This document shows positions 9,227 to 23,054 of a stretch of DNA of 64,000 bases, in pieces. Both the position numbers and the translations under genes were made by a program. Positions within the stretch are counted from its first letter, which is position 1, and each line of letters begins with the position of its first letter. This stretch comes from an uncultured Pelagibacteraceae bacterium (lineage in GTDB: Bacteria; Pseudomonadota; Alphaproteobacteria; Pelagibacterales; Pelagibacteraceae). The DNA is taken from contig CACNWV010000004.1 in the NCBI GenBank assembly GCA_902624195.1, positions 23,599 through 87,598 on the forward strand, written 5' to 3'. Under the pieces are notes generated by a model. It was not told the origin of the DNA, made no database searches, and saw only the letters and a program-made list of their open reading frames with translations.

Positions 9227-11407
9227 ATGGATAAAGACAAAAAAAAAACTCTTACTATTTCTTCCAGTCTAAAAAAGAAAATTGATACAAGTGTTATAAC
9301 AACATCTGGTAAAAAATCGTTTTCAGTAGAGAAAAAAAAGTCTCCAAGATTTAATAAACCTTTTAATAGATCTAACCCAACTGTTAACACAGATTTTAAT
9401 AAAGAAATAAAGAAGAAAAATTTCACCAGAAAATTCATAGAGCAACAAGCTACTAAGGATTTTATTAAAAAAGATAACAAGCCAGCAGGAAAGAGCAAAT
9501 TAAGGTTGAAAGGTCCTGTAGATAAAAGAGATTTCAAATTGACAGTTTCAAGAGCATTAAACGTGGAGGAAATCGAGATTAAGCAGAGAAGTTTGGCTTC
9601 AGTAAAAAGAGCTAGACTTAAAGAAAAAAAGAAACCAGAAGGTGATGAAAAAAAAGAATTTAAAAAAGTTATCAGAGAAGTAAAAATACCAGATCAGATT
9701 ACAATACAAGAGTTATCTAATAGAATGGCAGAGAAGTCTAGTGAGATAATAAAGTTTTTATTTAATATGAAAGTTGTGGCAACGATTAATCATAATATTG
9801 ATAAAGATACAGCTGAATACATTGTTAAAGAATTTGGCCACAAACCAATTATTGAAGATAAATCTGCAATTCAACCAGGGAAATTAAAAGAGAGTTTAAA
9901 AGGAGAGGTAAAAATAAGACCGCCAGTAGTAACGATCATGGGACATGTGGATCACGGAAAAACATCTCTGTTAGACGCTCTCAGAGATACAGACGTTGTA
10001 TCAGGCGAGTACGGAGGAATTACACAACATATTGGAGCTTACCAAGTAAAAACAAACAATGATAATTTAATTACTTTTATTGATACGCCGGGACATGCTG
10101 CGTTCACAGAAATGAGAGCAAGAGGATCCAAAATAACAGATATAGTAGTTCTGGTTGTAGCAGCAGATGATGGGATAAAACCTCAAACAATTGAAGCAAT
10201 AAAACATGCAAAAGCGGCTAAAGTTCCTATAATTGTTGCAATTAACAAATGTGACTTACCGGAAAAAAATATCAGCAAAATAAAAAATGAAATGATGCAA
10301 TATGAGTTAATTGCTGAAGACTTAAGCGGAGACACACTTTTTGTAGAAGTATCAGCTTTAAAAAAAATAAATTTAGAAAAACTTAAAGAGGCCATATTAC
10401 TTCAATCTGAAATTTTAGATTTAAAAGCTTCTTTTACAGATAGTGCAAAAGGTGTGGTTATAGAATCAAAGATTGATAAGGGTAAAGGACCTGTTTCAAC
10501 TATTCTGATTAGCAATGGAAAATTAAAAAAAGGTGATTATTTTATTTGTGGAGATACCTTAGGAAAAATTAGAGCAATGATAAACCATTCAGGTAAAATA
10601 ATTGAAGAAGCTTTCCCATCCATGCCAGTTGAAGTCCTTGGAATGAACAGCACAGCTTATGCAGGAGCTGAGTTTGAGGTAACTAAAGACGAAGATGAAG
10701 CAAAAAAAATGGTAGAGTTTAAAAAAACCAATAAGGCTCAAAATACTTTGTTAGCAAAAGACAAGACCACATTATTTGATAATGTAAAAAATAAAGATGA
10801 ATTAAATATAATAATTAAATCAGACGTGCAAGGATCGAGCGAAGCATTAAAGATGGCTATAGATAAGATAGAGCATAAAGAGGTTGAAGCTAAAATTATA
10901 TTATCGGATATAGGCATGATTAATGAAACCGATGTATCTCTTGCGAGAGCATCAAACGCATTGTTAATCGGGTTTAATGTTAAACCGAATAGAGAAGCAA
11001 AAAAATTAGCCGACGAACAAAAAATTGAAATAAAATATTTTAATATAATATATGAGGCATTAGAGTTTGTAGAAAAATCTCTATCCGGACTTTTAGAGCC
11101 AGATATTAAAGAAACAATTTTAGGAAGTGCAGAGATTAAAAAAATATTCAAAGTGTCTAGTGCAGGTAAAATTGCTGGATCAAAAGTTATAAGTGGAGAA
11201 ATAAAAAGCAAATCTAAAGCCAGAATTATCAGAGATGGTGTTGTAGTTTATAGTGGAGAAATTCTTACAATCTATAGAGAAAAAGACCAAGTAAAAGAGG
11301 TCGGAACAGGTTTTGAATGTGGAATTAGTATTAAAGACTTTATTGATTTCAAAGAAAAGGATGTAATCGAATCATATATTGCTGAAGAAATTAGGAGATC
11401 AATTTAA
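9227..11407 (+). CDS. infB: Translation initiation factor IF-2
   Basis: [35 protein letters not shown]. Confidence 0.98.
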   Translation: MDKDKKKTLTISSSLKKKIDTSVITTSGKKSFSVEKKKSPRFNKPFNRSNPTVNTDFNKEIKKKNFTRKFIEQQATKDFIKKDNKPAGKSKLRLKGPVDKRDFKLTVSRALNVEEIEIKQRSLASVKRARLKEKKKPEGDEKKEFKKVIREVKIPDQITIQELSNRMAEKSSEIIKFLFNMKVVATINHNIDKDTAEYIVKEFGHKPIIEDKSAIQPGKLKESLKGEVKIRPPVVTIMGHVDHGKTSLLDALRDTDVVSGEYGGITQHIGAYQVKTNNDNLITFIDTPGHAAFTEMRARGSKITDIVVLVVAADDGIKPQTIEAIKHAKAAKVPIIVAINKCDLPEKNISKIKNEMMQYELIAEDLSGDTLFVEVSALKKINLEKLKEAILLQSEILDLKASFTDSAKGVVIESKIDKGKGPVSTILISNGKLKKGDYFICGDTLGKIRAMINHSGKIIEEAFPSMPVEVLGMNSTAYAGAEFEVTKDEDEAKKMVEFKKTNKAQNTLLAKDKTTLFDNVKNKDELNIIIKSDVQGSSEALKMAIDKIEHKEVEAKIILSDIGMINETDVSLARASNALLIGFNVKPNREAKKLADEQKIEIKYFNIIYEALEFVEKSLSGLLEPDIKETILGSAEIKKIFKVSSAGKIAGSKVISGEIKSKSKARIIRDGVVVYSGEILTIYREKDQVKEVGTGFECGISIKDFIDFKEKDVIESYIAEEIRRSI

Positions 11408-11408
11408 T

Positions 11409-11807
11409 ATGGATAATCAATATTCTCAAAAATCTTTTAGCCAAAGACAACTAAGAGTTGGAGAGCTAGTGAAACAAAATTTAGGAGAGCTTTTTTTAAG
11501 AGATGAAGCTAAAATCCCATCGATAAATTCGAAATTAGTTACAGTGACTGAGGTTAGAATGACCCCAGATCTAAAAACAGCAAGAGTTTACGTTATTCCT
11601 TTGGGTGGTATAGGTACTAAAGAAACTGTAAAAATCTTGACTGAATACTCACATATTGTTAGAAAAGCCCTGTCTAAAAGATTAGATATTAAGTTTCTTC
11701 CTAAACTCACTTTTGTTGAAGATAACTCTTTTGAATATGCTGAAAAGATTGAAAAAATTATAAGAGAAAATAGAGATAATGATAAAGAAAAAAAAAGATA
11801 CAATTAA
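11409..11807 (+). CDS. rbfA: Ribosome-binding factor A
   Basis: RQLRVGELVKQNLGELF...VTVTEVRMTPDLKTARVYV; start ATG right after infB stop. Confidence 0.9.
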   Translation: MDNQYSQKSFSQRQLRVGELVKQNLGELFLRDEAKIPSINSKLVTVTEVRMTPDLKTARVYVIPLGGIGTKETVKILTEYSHIVRKALSKRLDIKFLPKLTFVEDNSFEYAEKIEKIIRENRDNDKEKKRYN

Positions 11808-12039
11808 ATCTCTTGCATTACATGCCAAAGATGTGGGTTCGACAGAAATACAAATCGGATTACTTACTGATAAAATATCAAAATTATCAGAACATTTTAA
11901 AAAGTATAAAAAAGATAAACACTCGACTCTAGGTTTGACAAAATCAGTAAATAAAAGAAAAAAACTTTTAGCTTATCTCAAAAAACAAAACACTGATTCA
12001 TATCAAAAAGTCATAAAACAATTAAATTTAAGGAAATAA
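11779..12039 (+). CDS. rpsO: 30S ribosomal protein S15
   Basis: [34 protein letters not shown]...[11 protein letters not shown]; overlaps rbfA by 29 bp. Confidence 0.95.
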   Translation: MIKKKKDTIKSLALHAKDVGSTEIQIGLLTDKISKLSEHFKKYKKDKHSTLGLTKSVNKRKKLLAYLKKQNTDSYQKVIKQLNLRK

Positions 12040-14111
12040 TGTTTAAAATACATAAAGAAGAAATAGAAGTTAACGGTAAAAAATTAATTTTAGAGACAGG
12101 AAAAGTGGCACGACAAGCAGACGGAGCAATCATTGCTACACTTGGTGAAACAGTGGTAATCGCCACCGCAGTCGGAGCTAAAAAAGTTGCGGAAGGCCAA
12201 GACTATTTCCCCTTATCAGTAAATTATCAAGAAAAATATTACGCAGCCGGTAAAATACCAGGAGGATATTTTAAAAGAGAGGCAAGACCTACGGAGGCTG
12301 AAACATTAATTTCAAGATTAATAGATAGACCAATAAGGCCTTTATTCCCATCTGGTTTCATGAACGAAGTTCAAGTTCTTCCAACTGTTTTGTCTTATGA
12401 TAGTCATAACCAACCAGATATATTATCAATTATTGCATCGTCAGCGGCGTTAGCTATCTCAGGTCTGCCGTTTTTAGGCCCTATTGCCGCGAGCAGAGTC
12501 GGTTATAAAGATGGAAAGTATTTATTAAATCCATCGTTAGAAGAATTAAAAGACTCAGAGCTAGATTTAGTGGTAGCTGGAACAAAAGATGCAGTTCTGA
12601 TGGTTGAGTCTGAAACGTCAGGACTATCAGAAAAAGTTATGCTAGATGCTGTGAAGTTTGGCCATGAGAAATTTACACCTATAATTGAAGCAATAGAAAA
12701 ATTAGCAAAAAAGGCTGGTAAACCTAAATGGGAAATAGAAGAGGTTGATAATTCAGAGATTAAAAAGAAAATTGCTAAAAAATATGAAAGCAACTTAAGA
12801 AGTGCATTTAAAGAAATAGACAAAAAAAAAAGATCTACGGCTATTTCTGAAATTGAGAACGGATGTAAAGAAATGTTTATTGAAGACGAGACTATTACAG
12901 AAAATCAAGTAATGTCTCAACTAAAATCTCTTGAGAAAGACATAGTAAGAACAGCGATTTTAAAAGAAAAGAAAAGAATTGATGGTAGGGGTTTGGCAGA
13001 TGTGAGGCAGATCAAATGTGAAGTAGGTGTTTTACCAAGAACTCATGGTTCAGCTCTTTTCACTAGAGGCGAAACACAAGCCCTTGTAGTAACCACACTT
13101 GGAATGACAGATGATGAACAAAGACTAGAAAGTCTGGATGGCATGCAAAGATCAAATTTTATGCTTCATTATAACTTTCCTCCTTTCTCGGTAGGAGAAT
13201 GTGGTAGAATAGGTACTGGTCGTAGAGAAATCGGACACGGTAAATTAGCATGGAGAGCAATTAACTCTTCTTTACCATCTAAAGAAAATTTCCCATATAC
13301 ATTAAGGGTAGTTTCAGAAATTACCGAGTCTAATGGATCTTCATCCATGGCAACAGTTTGTGGAACATCATTGTCATTAATGGATGCAGGAGTTCCAATT
13401 AAAGAACCTGTAGCCGGCATAGCAATGGGACTAATAAAGGAAGGTGAAGAATTTTCTGTTCTTTCCGATATCTTAGGAGACGAAGATCATCTAGGAGATA
13501 TGGATTTTAAGGTAGCGGGAACAAAAAATGGTATTACTTCTCTTCAAATGGACATCAAGATAACGGGTATAACATTTGAAATCATGGAAAAAGCTCTAGA
13601 TCAGGCCAAAGCCGGTAGAGAAAATATTTTAACTGAGATGAATAAAGCTATCAAAACTTCAAGAAAAGAGTTTTCAAAACACACGCCTAAAATGGAAACT
13701 GTAAAAGTTGACAAAAAAGATATTGCTACAGTAATTGGCAAAGGAGGGGCTACGATAAGAGAAATTGTTGAAACCTCTGGAGCAAAAGTAGATGTTAAAG
13801 ACACAGGTGAAGTTACTGTTGCAGCACCAGATGAAGCTTCAAGAAATAAAGCTATCGAAATAATAAAAAATTTAATTGCTAAACCTGAAATGGGAAAAAT
13901 TTACAAAGGTAAGGTTGTTAAGATTATGGAATTTGGAGCATTTGTGAATTTTTTAGGGAAACAAGATGGTCTTGTGCATATTTCTGAGCTTGCAGATAAA
14001 AGAGTGGCAAAGGTCGGAGATGTAGTAAAAGAGGGAGATGAAGTTTCCGTTAAAGTTGTTGGTTTCGACAGAGGAAAAGTCAAATTATCAATGAAGCAAG
14101 TATCCGCCTAA
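12039..14111 (+). CDS. pnp: Polyribonucleotide nucleotidyltransferase (PNPase)
   Basis: Two RNase PH domains, KH ([12 protein letters not shown]) and S1 domain. Confidence 0.98.
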   Translation: MFKIHKEEIEVNGKKLILETGKVARQADGAIIATLGETVVIATAVGAKKVAEGQDYFPLSVNYQEKYYAAGKIPGGYFKREARPTEAETLISRLIDRPIRPLFPSGFMNEVQVLPTVLSYDSHNQPDILSIIASSAALAISGLPFLGPIAASRVGYKDGKYLLNPSLEELKDSELDLVVAGTKDAVLMVESETSGLSEKVMLDAVKFGHEKFTPIIEAIEKLAKKAGKPKWEIEEVDNSEIKKKIAKKYESNLRSAFKEIDKKKRSTAISEIENGCKEMFIEDETITENQVMSQLKSLEKDIVRTAILKEKKRIDGRGLADVRQIKCEVGVLPRTHGSALFTRGETQALVVTTLGMTDDEQRLESLDGMQRSNFMLHYNFPPFSVGECGRIGTGRREIGHGKLAWRAINSSLPSKENFPYTLRVVSEITESNGSSSMATVCGTSLSLMDAGVPIKEPVAGIAMGLIKEGEEFSVLSDILGDEDHLGDMDFKVAGTKNGITSLQMDIKITGITFEIMEKALDQAKAGRENILTEMNKAIKTSRKEFSKHTPKMETVKVDKKDIATVIGKGGATIREIVETSGAKVDVKDTGEVTVAAPDEASRNKAIEIIKNLIAKPEMGKIYKGKVVKIMEFGAFVNFLGKQDGLVHISELADKRVAKVGDVVKEGDEVSVKVVGFDRGKVKLSMKQVSA

Positions 14112-14893
14112 GATATATTTTTAGGATCTGGCATACCAACTTTGTTATACCCAGCATCCACATAATGAATTTCCCCTGTAACACCTGCAGCCAGTTTACT
14201 TAACAAATACAAACCTGAATTTCCAACATCATTTATGTCAACATTTCTTTTCAAGAAAGAATGATCCTCGTTCCATTTATATAAAAATTTAGCATCACCT
14301 ATAGCGGAGGCAGCTAATGTTTTTATAGGACCTGCACTAATAGCATTTACTCTAATTTTTTTTTGACCAAGATCTCTCGCTAAATACTTTACACTTGCCT
14401 CTAAGGCGGATTTGCAAACACCCATTACATTATAATTTGGTATCGCTTTAGTAGACTCGTATGTGAGGGTTAATAAACTTCCTCCCTCTTTCATTATCTT
14501 TGAGGCCTCCTTGGCTACTTCTGTAAATGAAAAACATGAAATGAGCATGCTTCTAAGAAAGTTTTCCCTGCTTGTATTTAAATACTCCCCAGATAATTCT
14601 GATTTATCTGAAAAAGCAACAGCATGAACCACAAAATCGATTTCACCCCAAGATGATTTGATGTTTTCAAAAAGTTTAACAATGTCCTCTTTTTTTTCAA
14701 CATCGCAACTAAATGTGACTTTAGAATTTAGTTTTTCTGCTAAAGGTATAACTCTTTTTTTTAAAGCATCACCTAAATAAGTAAAAGCTAACTCAGCACC
14801 CGCTTCAGAGAGTTTCTGAGAAATACCCCAAGCTATTGAGCGTTCATTTGCAACTCCCATTATTAAACCTTTTTTCCCTTTCATTAAGTCCAT
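14108..14893 (-). CDS. fabI: Enoyl-[acyl-carrier-protein] reductase FabI
   Basis: [19 protein letters not shown]...[15 protein letters not shown]. Confidence 0.95.
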   Translation of the reverse strand: MDLMKGKKGLIMGVANERSIAWGISQKLSEAGAELAFTYLGDALKKRVIPLAEKLNSKVTFSCDVEKKEDIVKLFENIKSSWGEIDFVVHAVAFSDKSELSGEYLNTSRENFLRSMLISCFSFTEVAKEASKIMKEGGSLLTLTYESTKAIPNYNVMGVCKSALEASVKYLARDLGQKKIRVNAISAGPIKTLAASAIGDAKFLYKWNEDHSFLKRNVDINDVGNSGLYLLSKLAAGVTGEIHYVDAGYNKVGMPDPKNIS

Positions 14894-16107
14894 TATGTTA
14901 CCTTCTCGAATACTAAAGTAGCATTCGTTCCACCAAAACCAAAACTATTAGACATTATAGAGTTTAAATTCACATCTTTCTCTACTTTTGTAACTATTGG
15001 ATATTTCTTAGCTTCATCATCCATATCTGTAATATTTGCAGATGCAGCGATAAAATTATTTTTCATCATAATTAAACTGTAAACAGCCTCATGCACTGAT
15101 GTAGCACCAAGAGAGTGACCTGCAAGGGATTTAGTTGAACTAATTTTTGGCTTGTATTCATTAAAAACTTCACCAACTGCTTTTAATTCAGTTATATCCC
15201 CAACTGGAGTGGAAGTGCCGTGGGTATTAATGTAGTCAATTTTGTTTTTTGCGGTATTAAGTGCCATTTTCATACATCTAACAGCGCCCTCGCCAGATGG
15301 AGCAACCATATCATAGCCATCGGATGTTGCTCCGTATCCAGTTAGTTCAGCATAAATTTTTGCTCCTCTTGCTTTAGCATGTTCGTACTCTTCTAAAACT
15401 AGAACACCTCCCCCACCTGATATCACAAAACCATCTCGAGTCTTATCATAAGGTCTGGAAGCTTTTTCTGGTGTATTGTTATATTTAGAAGATAAAGCTG
15501 TCATAGCATCAAACATTGCCGTCATCGCAAAATGAACTTCATCACTACCTCCAGCAAAAATAATTTTTTGCTTTCCAAGTTGAATTAATTCCATCGCGTT
15601 TCCAATACAATGTCCACTTGTGGCACACGCTGAACTTATTGTATAATTAACTCCTTTTATCTTAAATGGTACAGCTAAGGTTGCAGAAGCAGTACTAGAC
15701 ATTGTACGAGGTACAACAAATGGGCCCATTCTCTTTGGACTTTTTTCTCTAGTTTTATCTGCAGCTAATATAACATTCTCAATAGATGGCCCTCCGGATC
15801 CCATAATCATACCAGTAGAAATATTGCTGACTTCTTTAACTTCTAAGCCAGAGTCTTTTACAGCTTCATTCATAGAGATGTAATTATATGCTGAGCCTGG
15901 ACCCATAAACCTAATGAATTTTCTATCAACATGATCTTCAAGTTTAATATTTGGTTTACCATGTACATGACTTTTTAAATTATACTCCTTATACTCTTCC
16001 GAAAAAGTTATTCCTGACTTTGCATTTATAAGAGAATTACAAACTTCATCTTGATTATTTCCTAAACATGAAACAACACCCAAACCTGTGACTACAACTC
16101 TTTTCAT
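14893..16107 (-). CDS. fabB: Beta-ketoacyl-ACP synthase I/II-type, FabB-like
   Basis: [46 protein letters not shown]; operonic with fabA and fabI. Confidence 0.9.
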   Translation of the reverse strand: MKRVVVTGLGVVSCLGNNQDEVCNSLINAKSGITFSEEYKEYNLKSHVHGKPNIKLEDHVDRKFIRFMGPGSAYNYISMNEAVKDSGLEVKEVSNISTGMIMGSGGPSIENVILAADKTREKSPKRMGPFVVPRTMSSTASATLAVPFKIKGVNYTISSACATSGHCIGNAMELIQLGKQKIIFAGGSDEVHFAMTAMFDAMTALSSKYNNTPEKASRPYDKTRDGFVISGGGGVLVLEEYEHAKARGAKIYAELTGYGATSDGYDMVAPSGEGAVRCMKMALNTAKNKIDYINTHGTSTPVGDITELKAVGEVFNEYKPKISSTKSLAGHSLGATSVHEAVYSLIMMKNNFIAASANITDMDDEAKKYPIVTKVEKDVNLNSIMSNSFGFGGTNATLVFEKVT

Positions 16108-16607
16108 GATTTAAACAACCCTACTTTCAAGTTTTCTGCTCGATAAATTATTTTACCGTCTGCACTTAAAATTCCATTAGCCAAACCTACAGCAGTACCT
16201 TCTTTTTTTAAAATTCTTTTCATGTTTATTTCGTAAGTTGCCATTTTTATATTTTTTAAAACCTCTCCTGTAAATTTTACAGAATTTACCCCTAAAGCTC
16301 TTCCTTTACCTGGCTCACCAGACCAGCCTAAAAAAAATCCTACTAATTGCCACATCGCATCTAATCCTAGGCAGCCAGGCATGACCGGATCTTTTTGAAA
16401 GTGACATTCAAAGAACCATAAATTATCCTTAATATCAAGTTCAGCCTTTATGTATCCTTTTTTAAATTCGCCAGCATCTTTTTTTATAACAGTGATCCTA
16501 TCAAACATTAACATAGGAGGAAGAGGAAGTTTTGCATTTCCCTCACCAAATAATTTTCCCTCTCCACACGAAATTAATTCATCATAAGTATAGCTATTTT
16601 TTTGCAT
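16104..16607 (-). CDS. fabA: 3-hydroxydecanoyl-ACP dehydratase/isomerase FabA
   Basis: [33 protein letters not shown]. Confidence 0.95.
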   Translation of the reverse strand: MQKNSYTYDELISCGEGKLFGEGNAKLPLPPMLMFDRITVIKKDAGEFKKGYIKAELDIKDNLWFFECHFQKDPVMPGCLGLDAMWQLVGFFLGWSGEPGKGRALGVNSVKFTGEVLKNIKMATYEINMKRILKKEGTAVGLANGILSADGKIIYRAENLKVGLFKS

Positions 16608-16659
16608 AATTTTAAAGTCACTTTTACTTGATTTAATAAACTATTCATATATATTTTGT

Positions 16660-16676
16660 TTTAGAATGATTATAAA
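16660..16676. promoter_or_regulatory. Candidate Irr/PerR-type operator upstream of the Fur-family gene
   Basis: TTTAGAATGATTATAAA, near-palindrome; 16/17 identical to the katG upstream site. Confidence 0.6.
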
Positions 16677-16699
16677 CTAGCAAAAGTATAATAAAAAGC

Positions 16700-17107
16700 A
16701 TGAAACATAAAGATATTTTGAACAAATTACGCACTTCGGGTTTAAGACCAACAAAGCAACGAGTAGAAATAGCAAAGTTTTTATTTGACAGAGAAAAAAC
16801 TTTTCATTTTACAGTGGAAAGTTTAAATAAATTATTATTAAAAAAAATAACAACAAAATTTGCCCTAGCCACTATTTACAACACAATTCATGCTTTTAAA
16901 AAAGCAGGACATTTAAACAAAGTTGAAGTGAGAGGTAAAAGATCATACTTTGACACCAATATCACAAATCATCATCATTTCTACGATAGCGATACATCAG
17001 AGTTAATTGATATAGATGTTAAAGATGTAATTATTCAAAAATTACCAAAGGCTCCAAACGGAAAAAAAATAAAAAATGTAGAGGTATTTATAAATTTGAA
17101 AAATTGA
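16700..17107 (+). CDS. Fur-family regulator, Irr/PerR-like
   Basis: GLRPTKQRVEIAKFLF, TTKFALATIYNTIHAFKKAGHL, NHHHFYDSDTSELIDI; adjacent to katG. Confidence 0.85.
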   Translation: MKHKDILNKLRTSGLRPTKQRVEIAKFLFDREKTFHFTVESLNKLLLKKITTKFALATIYNTIHAFKKAGHLNKVEVRGKRSYFDTNITNHHHFYDSDTSELIDIDVKDVIIQKLPKAPNGKKIKNVEVFINLKN

Positions 17108-17129
17108 CAGTTTGTCGCTTGTTTTTCAC

Positions 17130-19332
<2,203 letters not shown>

Positions 19333-19333
19333 A

Positions 19334-19972
19334 ATGGAGAATTTGAAAAAAATGGAAAATACTGAAACTGTAAAACAGAATGCTCTAGGAGATTTTTGGA
19401 ACGTGCCAAATATAAAATTTGACATACAAAGACTTAGATTAGATTTGGAAAAAGTTTTAGAAAAGAAAAACTTTAACTCTTTAGGAATTAAAAGTTTTGG
19501 AGCGATACCATTAAATCAAGTACCTGGCGATAAATCATCGATAGAAGGTCATAATGTAAGAGGTACCTATTGGACAATTCCTGATGAGAGCGGAAAAGAG
19601 GCAATTAGAGATAAGCCAATCGATGAGTCAAAATATACAGAGTTACTTCCTGAGTTTAAAGGAACTTATTTTGAAGAAGTATTTACCACTTTAAGAAAAC
19701 ATTTCAAACTTGGACGGGTTAGGATTCTACTAAAGGAACCTAGATCTACACTTAGTTGGCATAGAGATCCAGAACCGAGATTACATATTCCTATTATAAC
19801 AAATAAGGGGTGCAGAATGGTAATTGAAGAAGTAAGTAAGCATATGCCAGCAGATGGCACCGTAACAATTACTAATAACACAAAATACCATAATTTTTTT
19901 AATGGAGGGGAGCAAAACAGAATACATTTAGTTGCTTGTGTTCTTGAAAATCCTTTTAAGAAAAATGGCTGA
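19334..19972 (+). CDS. Aspartyl/asparaginyl beta-hydroxylase-like Fe(II)/2OG dioxygenase candidate
   Basis: SWHRDPEPRLHIPIITN (HxD) ... YHNFFNGGEQNRIHLVACV (second His and Arg). Confidence 0.6.
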   Translation: MENLKKMENTETVKQNALGDFWNVPNIKFDIQRLRLDLEKVLEKKNFNSLGIKSFGAIPLNQVPGDKSSIEGHNVRGTYWTIPDESGKEAIRDKPIDESKYTELLPEFKGTYFEEVFTTLRKHFKLGRVRILLKEPRSTLSWHRDPEPRLHIPIITNKGCRMVIEEVSKHMPADGTVTITNNTKYHNFFNGGEQNRIHLVACVLENPFKKNG

Positions 19973-20210
19973 ATTTGATAGAGGTATATATCTTACCGCA
20001 AAAGATATCTATGAGAATAATAAAGGCTCTTTATTAAGAACTTTAATATACACGATTGGTCACTTTGCAATTGCAATTACAGTATTAATGTTAATTGCTG
20101 ATGTCCCCTTTGTTGTGGCTCTAACAGATGCTATCGTAGAGCCTATAGCAAATGCGGTCTGGTACTTTGCTCTCGACAAGATTTGGACAGCAAAATTTAA
20201 AAAAAAATAA
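19965..20210 (+). CDS. DUF2061-like small membrane protein
   Basis: LLRTLIYTIGHFAIAITVLMLI...ALTDAIVEPIANAVWYFALDKIW; starts within the last codons of the upstream gene. Confidence 0.65.
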   Translation: MAEFDRGIYLTAKDIYENNKGSLLRTLIYTIGHFAIAITVLMLIADVPFVVALTDAIVEPIANAVWYFALDKIWTAKFKKK

Positions 20211-20213
20211 GGT

Positions 20214-20660
20214 CTATTTAGTTTTGCCCCAGAGATGTTTTAATTTTACCCACCCTGTGATTTTTCTATCTGAAATTTTACACCAACCATCTTTACATTT
20301 TTTAATTAATAAAAGCTTTCCTGATTTTGAAACAGCCAAAGGTTTTGAGTAAATAGTTTTACTTGAATAAATGTAAGAGTTGTCATCTATTATAATAGCA
20401 GCCTTCTTTTTTGATAATTGCGAAATATGCACCCAACCTGTGTTGTTTTCATGATCTCTAACTTTTCTAAAATTTTCAAATTCATCTTGAACTAAAAGAG
20501 GTAAAAATTTCTTTTTATAAAATAACTTAATTGGATACTCGAAAGATGGCCCTTGCCTTAAATTAACTTTTTCATTTCTTAAAGTTAAAAAATATTCATC
20601 TGCATAAATGTTTGTAAATACAAATAAAATAATTAGAAAACTTGTAACTATTTTGAACAT
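20214..20660 (-). CDS. SH3-domain (DUF1058-like) secreted protein
   Basis: Signal peptide, VNLRQGPSFEYPI and GWVHISQLS SH3 repeats. Confidence 0.75.
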   Translation of the reverse strand: MFKIVTSFLIILFVFTNIYADEYFLTLRNEKVNLRQGPSFEYPIKLFYKKKFLPLLVQDEFENFRKVRDHENNTGWVHISQLSKKKAAIIIDDNSYIYSSKTIYSKPLAVSKSGKLLLIKKCKDGWCKISDRKITGWVKLKHLWGKTK

Positions 20661-21394
20661 TTATTCTTGCAATTGGGATTTAAGCTTAACTTTATCTTTC
20701 TAAAATCAGCCTTTATCGAGTCAAATATTATCATTTGGTTTTTTAATGTTTCTTTAAAACCTATAATTGATTTTAACACTTCATTAGCTTGTAGCGATCC
20801 CATAACTCCGGCAACTGGAGAGAAAATTCCCTCTGCCTCGCAATTATTAACAATAGGCGGTTTCTCAGGCATGAAACAACGATAACAAGAAGATTTTTTC
20901 TTAAAATTAAATTTGTATAAATGTCCATCAAACTTACTAATCGCCGCTGAAATTAAAATTTTTTTTTCAATTTTACATTGATCGTTTATTAAATATCTAC
21001 TCTCATAATTATCTGTGCCATCACAAATGATATCATAATTTTTTATTATAGATTTTATATTTTGTGTAGTTATTTTTTTATAGTTCTTAATTGTGATATT
21101 ATTATTTATTTTTTTTGCTTTAATTTTTGCTTGAGAAACTTTTAATTTTCCTAAATCTGACTTAGAAAAGAGCGTTTGTCTATTCAGATTACTAATTTCT
21201 ATTTTATCATGATCAGCTATACCAATTGTGCCAACGCCTGATGCAGCTAAGTAAGTTAATAACGGACACCCTAATCCTCCCATACCGATTATTAATACTT
21301 TCGCGTTGTAAATTTTTTTTTGTCCACTCACTCCAACTTTTTTTAATATAATTTGTTTTTCAAATCTTTTGTAATCTTCAAAATTTGAGTTCAT
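20648..21394 (-). CDS. ThiF/MoeB/HesA family adenylyltransferase
   Basis: VLIIGMGGLGCPLLTYLAASGVGTIGIADHDKIEISNLNRQ; CYRC/CKNKC zinc site. Confidence 0.88.
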   Translation of the reverse strand: MNSNFEDYKRFEKQIILKKVGVSGQKKIYNAKVLIIGMGGLGCPLLTYLAASGVGTIGIADHDKIEISNLNRQTLFSKSDLGKLKVSQAKIKAKKINNNITIKNYKKITTQNIKSIIKNYDIICDGTDNYESRYLINDQCKIEKKILISAAISKFDGHLYKFNFKKKSSCYRCFMPEKPPIVNNCEAEGIFSPVAGVMGSLQANEVLKSIIGFKETLKNQMIIFDSIKADFRKIKLSLNPNCKNKCSK

Positions 21395-21397
21395 GAA

Positions 21398-21841
21398 TTA
21401 TTTTATTCCAGTGGAACCAAAACCATCACTACCTCTATCAGTCTCGTCCAGGTTCTTTACCTCTTTAAGTTTAATCTTTACTATTGGGCACAAGACCATC
21501 TGAGCTATTCGTGCGCCCTTTTCTACCGTAAAAATTTTATCACTTAGATTTATTAAAATAACTTTTATTTCGCCTCTGTAATCAGAGTCTATAGTTCCAG
21601 GTGTATTAAGGACAGAAATCTGATTTTTTGCAGCTAAGCCAGATCTAGGTCTAATTTGCATCTCATAATTTTTAGGTACCGACAAAGAAATCCCTGTTGG
21701 GATTATTGAGGTCTTTCCTGGATTTACAATTACAGGTCGGTCAATATTTGCAGATAGATCCATACCAGAAGATCCATTAGTTTCATATTTTGGCAGACCA
21801 ACATTTTTCGATAGTCTTTTAATTAAAATTTCTTTCATCAA
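21398..21841 (-). CDS. dut: dUTP diphosphatase
   Basis: SGMDLSAN, RPRSGLAAK, GTIDSDYRGEIKVILIN, RGSDGFGSTG. Confidence 0.96.
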   Translation of the reverse strand: MMKEILIKRLSKNVGLPKYETNGSSGMDLSANIDRPVIVNPGKTSIIPTGISLSVPKNYEMQIRPRSGLAAKNQISVLNTPGTIDSDYRGEIKVILINLSDKIFTVEKGARIAQMVLCPIVKIKLKEVKNLDETDRGSDGFGSTGIK

Positions 21842-23048
21842 TTAAGAGTTTATCTAAAATAACATCAACAATTTTTTTTGCGATAAAGCTTTTTTTATTT
21901 TTTTTTAATTGTTTTATTTTTCCATTATTATCAATTATCAAAACTTTATTATAATCTGAATTAAACCCTACATCTTTTTTTGAAACATTATTTGCAATAA
22001 TTAAATCACAATTTTTATCTTTTAATTTGGAAAAAGAGTTTTTATTTATATTTTCTGTTTCCGCAGAAAATCCAACAACTATTTTAGGTCTATGTTTGTT
22101 ATTTTTTCCCAAATATTCAACAATGTCTCTATTTTTTTCAAATTTTATATAATTAAAATTTTTAAGATTTTTCTTTAGTTTATTCTTATTTATTTTTGAT
22201 GGTTTAAAATCCGAAACAGCTGCAGCGCATACGGCTATATCCACGGGGAGTGTTTTTTTAACCTCCTCGAACATTTCACCCGCAGAAATAATTTTTTTTG
22301 TTTTTATCTCACTGTGTGTAACTAAATTTGACGGACCTGAGATTAATGTAGTTTTTATACCATATCTATTCAGCACTTCTGCTATTTCACGACCTTGTTT
22401 TCCGCTCGATTCGTTAGAAATATATCTTACTGGATCTATATACTCTCTTGTTGGCCCTGTTGTAACAAGCGCTTTTAGATTTTTTTTCTTCATGAAATTT
22501 CTTTTATTAAAATAGTTTTCCAGATATGTGAAAATTTGTCTTGGGCTTGACATTTTACCTTCTCCGTACTCACCACACGCCATCTCTCCTTTTTCAGGAC
22601 CTAAAAACATGTAGCCATAGTCCTCTAAAATATTAATATTTTTTTGCGTTGCTTTGTGTATCCACATTCTTACATTCATAGCTGGAACTAATAAAATATT
22701 TTTATTTGATGCCAAAATCACTGTAGTTGCTAAATCTTCTGCTTTTCCAGCGGCTAGTTTTGTCATAAAATTTGCTGTAGTTGGCATAACAATTATTAAA
22801 TCAGCCCATCTAGATAATGAAATATGATCAATTTCTGCCTCAGTGCTTTTATCAAAAATATCTTCAAATGTTTTATTCTTAGTTAAGGTAGTAACGGATA
22901 ATGGAGTAACAAATTCTTTGCCACTTTTTGTTAAAATCGTCTTTACATCGTTATTATTTTTTTTTAACAAACGTATCAAATCTAGAGACTTATAGGCGGC
23001 AATTCCACCACCGATAATGATTAGTATTTTCCTATTTTTAATAGTCAT
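21819..23048 (-). CDS. coaBC: Phosphopantothenoylcysteine decarboxylase/synthase
   Basis: GGGIAAYKSLDLIR, PAMNVRMW, TTGPTREYIDPVRYISNESSGKQG. Confidence 0.95.
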   Translation of the reverse strand: MTIKNRKILIIIGGGIAAYKSLDLIRLLKKNNNDVKTILTKSGKEFVTPLSVTTLTKNKTFEDIFDKSTEAEIDHISLSRWADLIIVMPTTANFMTKLAAGKAEDLATTVILASNKNILLVPAMNVRMWIHKATQKNINILEDYGYMFLGPEKGEMACGEYGEGKMSSPRQIFTYLENYFNKRNFMKKKNLKALVTTGPTREYIDPVRYISNESSGKQGREIAEVLNRYGIKTTLISGPSNLVTHSEIKTKKIISAGEMFEEVKKTLPVDIAVCAAAVSDFKPSKINKNKLKKNLKNFNYIKFEKNRDIVEYLGKNNKHRPKIVVGFSAETENINKNSFSKLKDKNCDLIIANNVSKKDVGFNSDYNKVLIIDNNGKIKQLKKNKKSFIAKKIVDVILDKLLIDERNFN

Positions 23049-23054
23049 GGTTTA

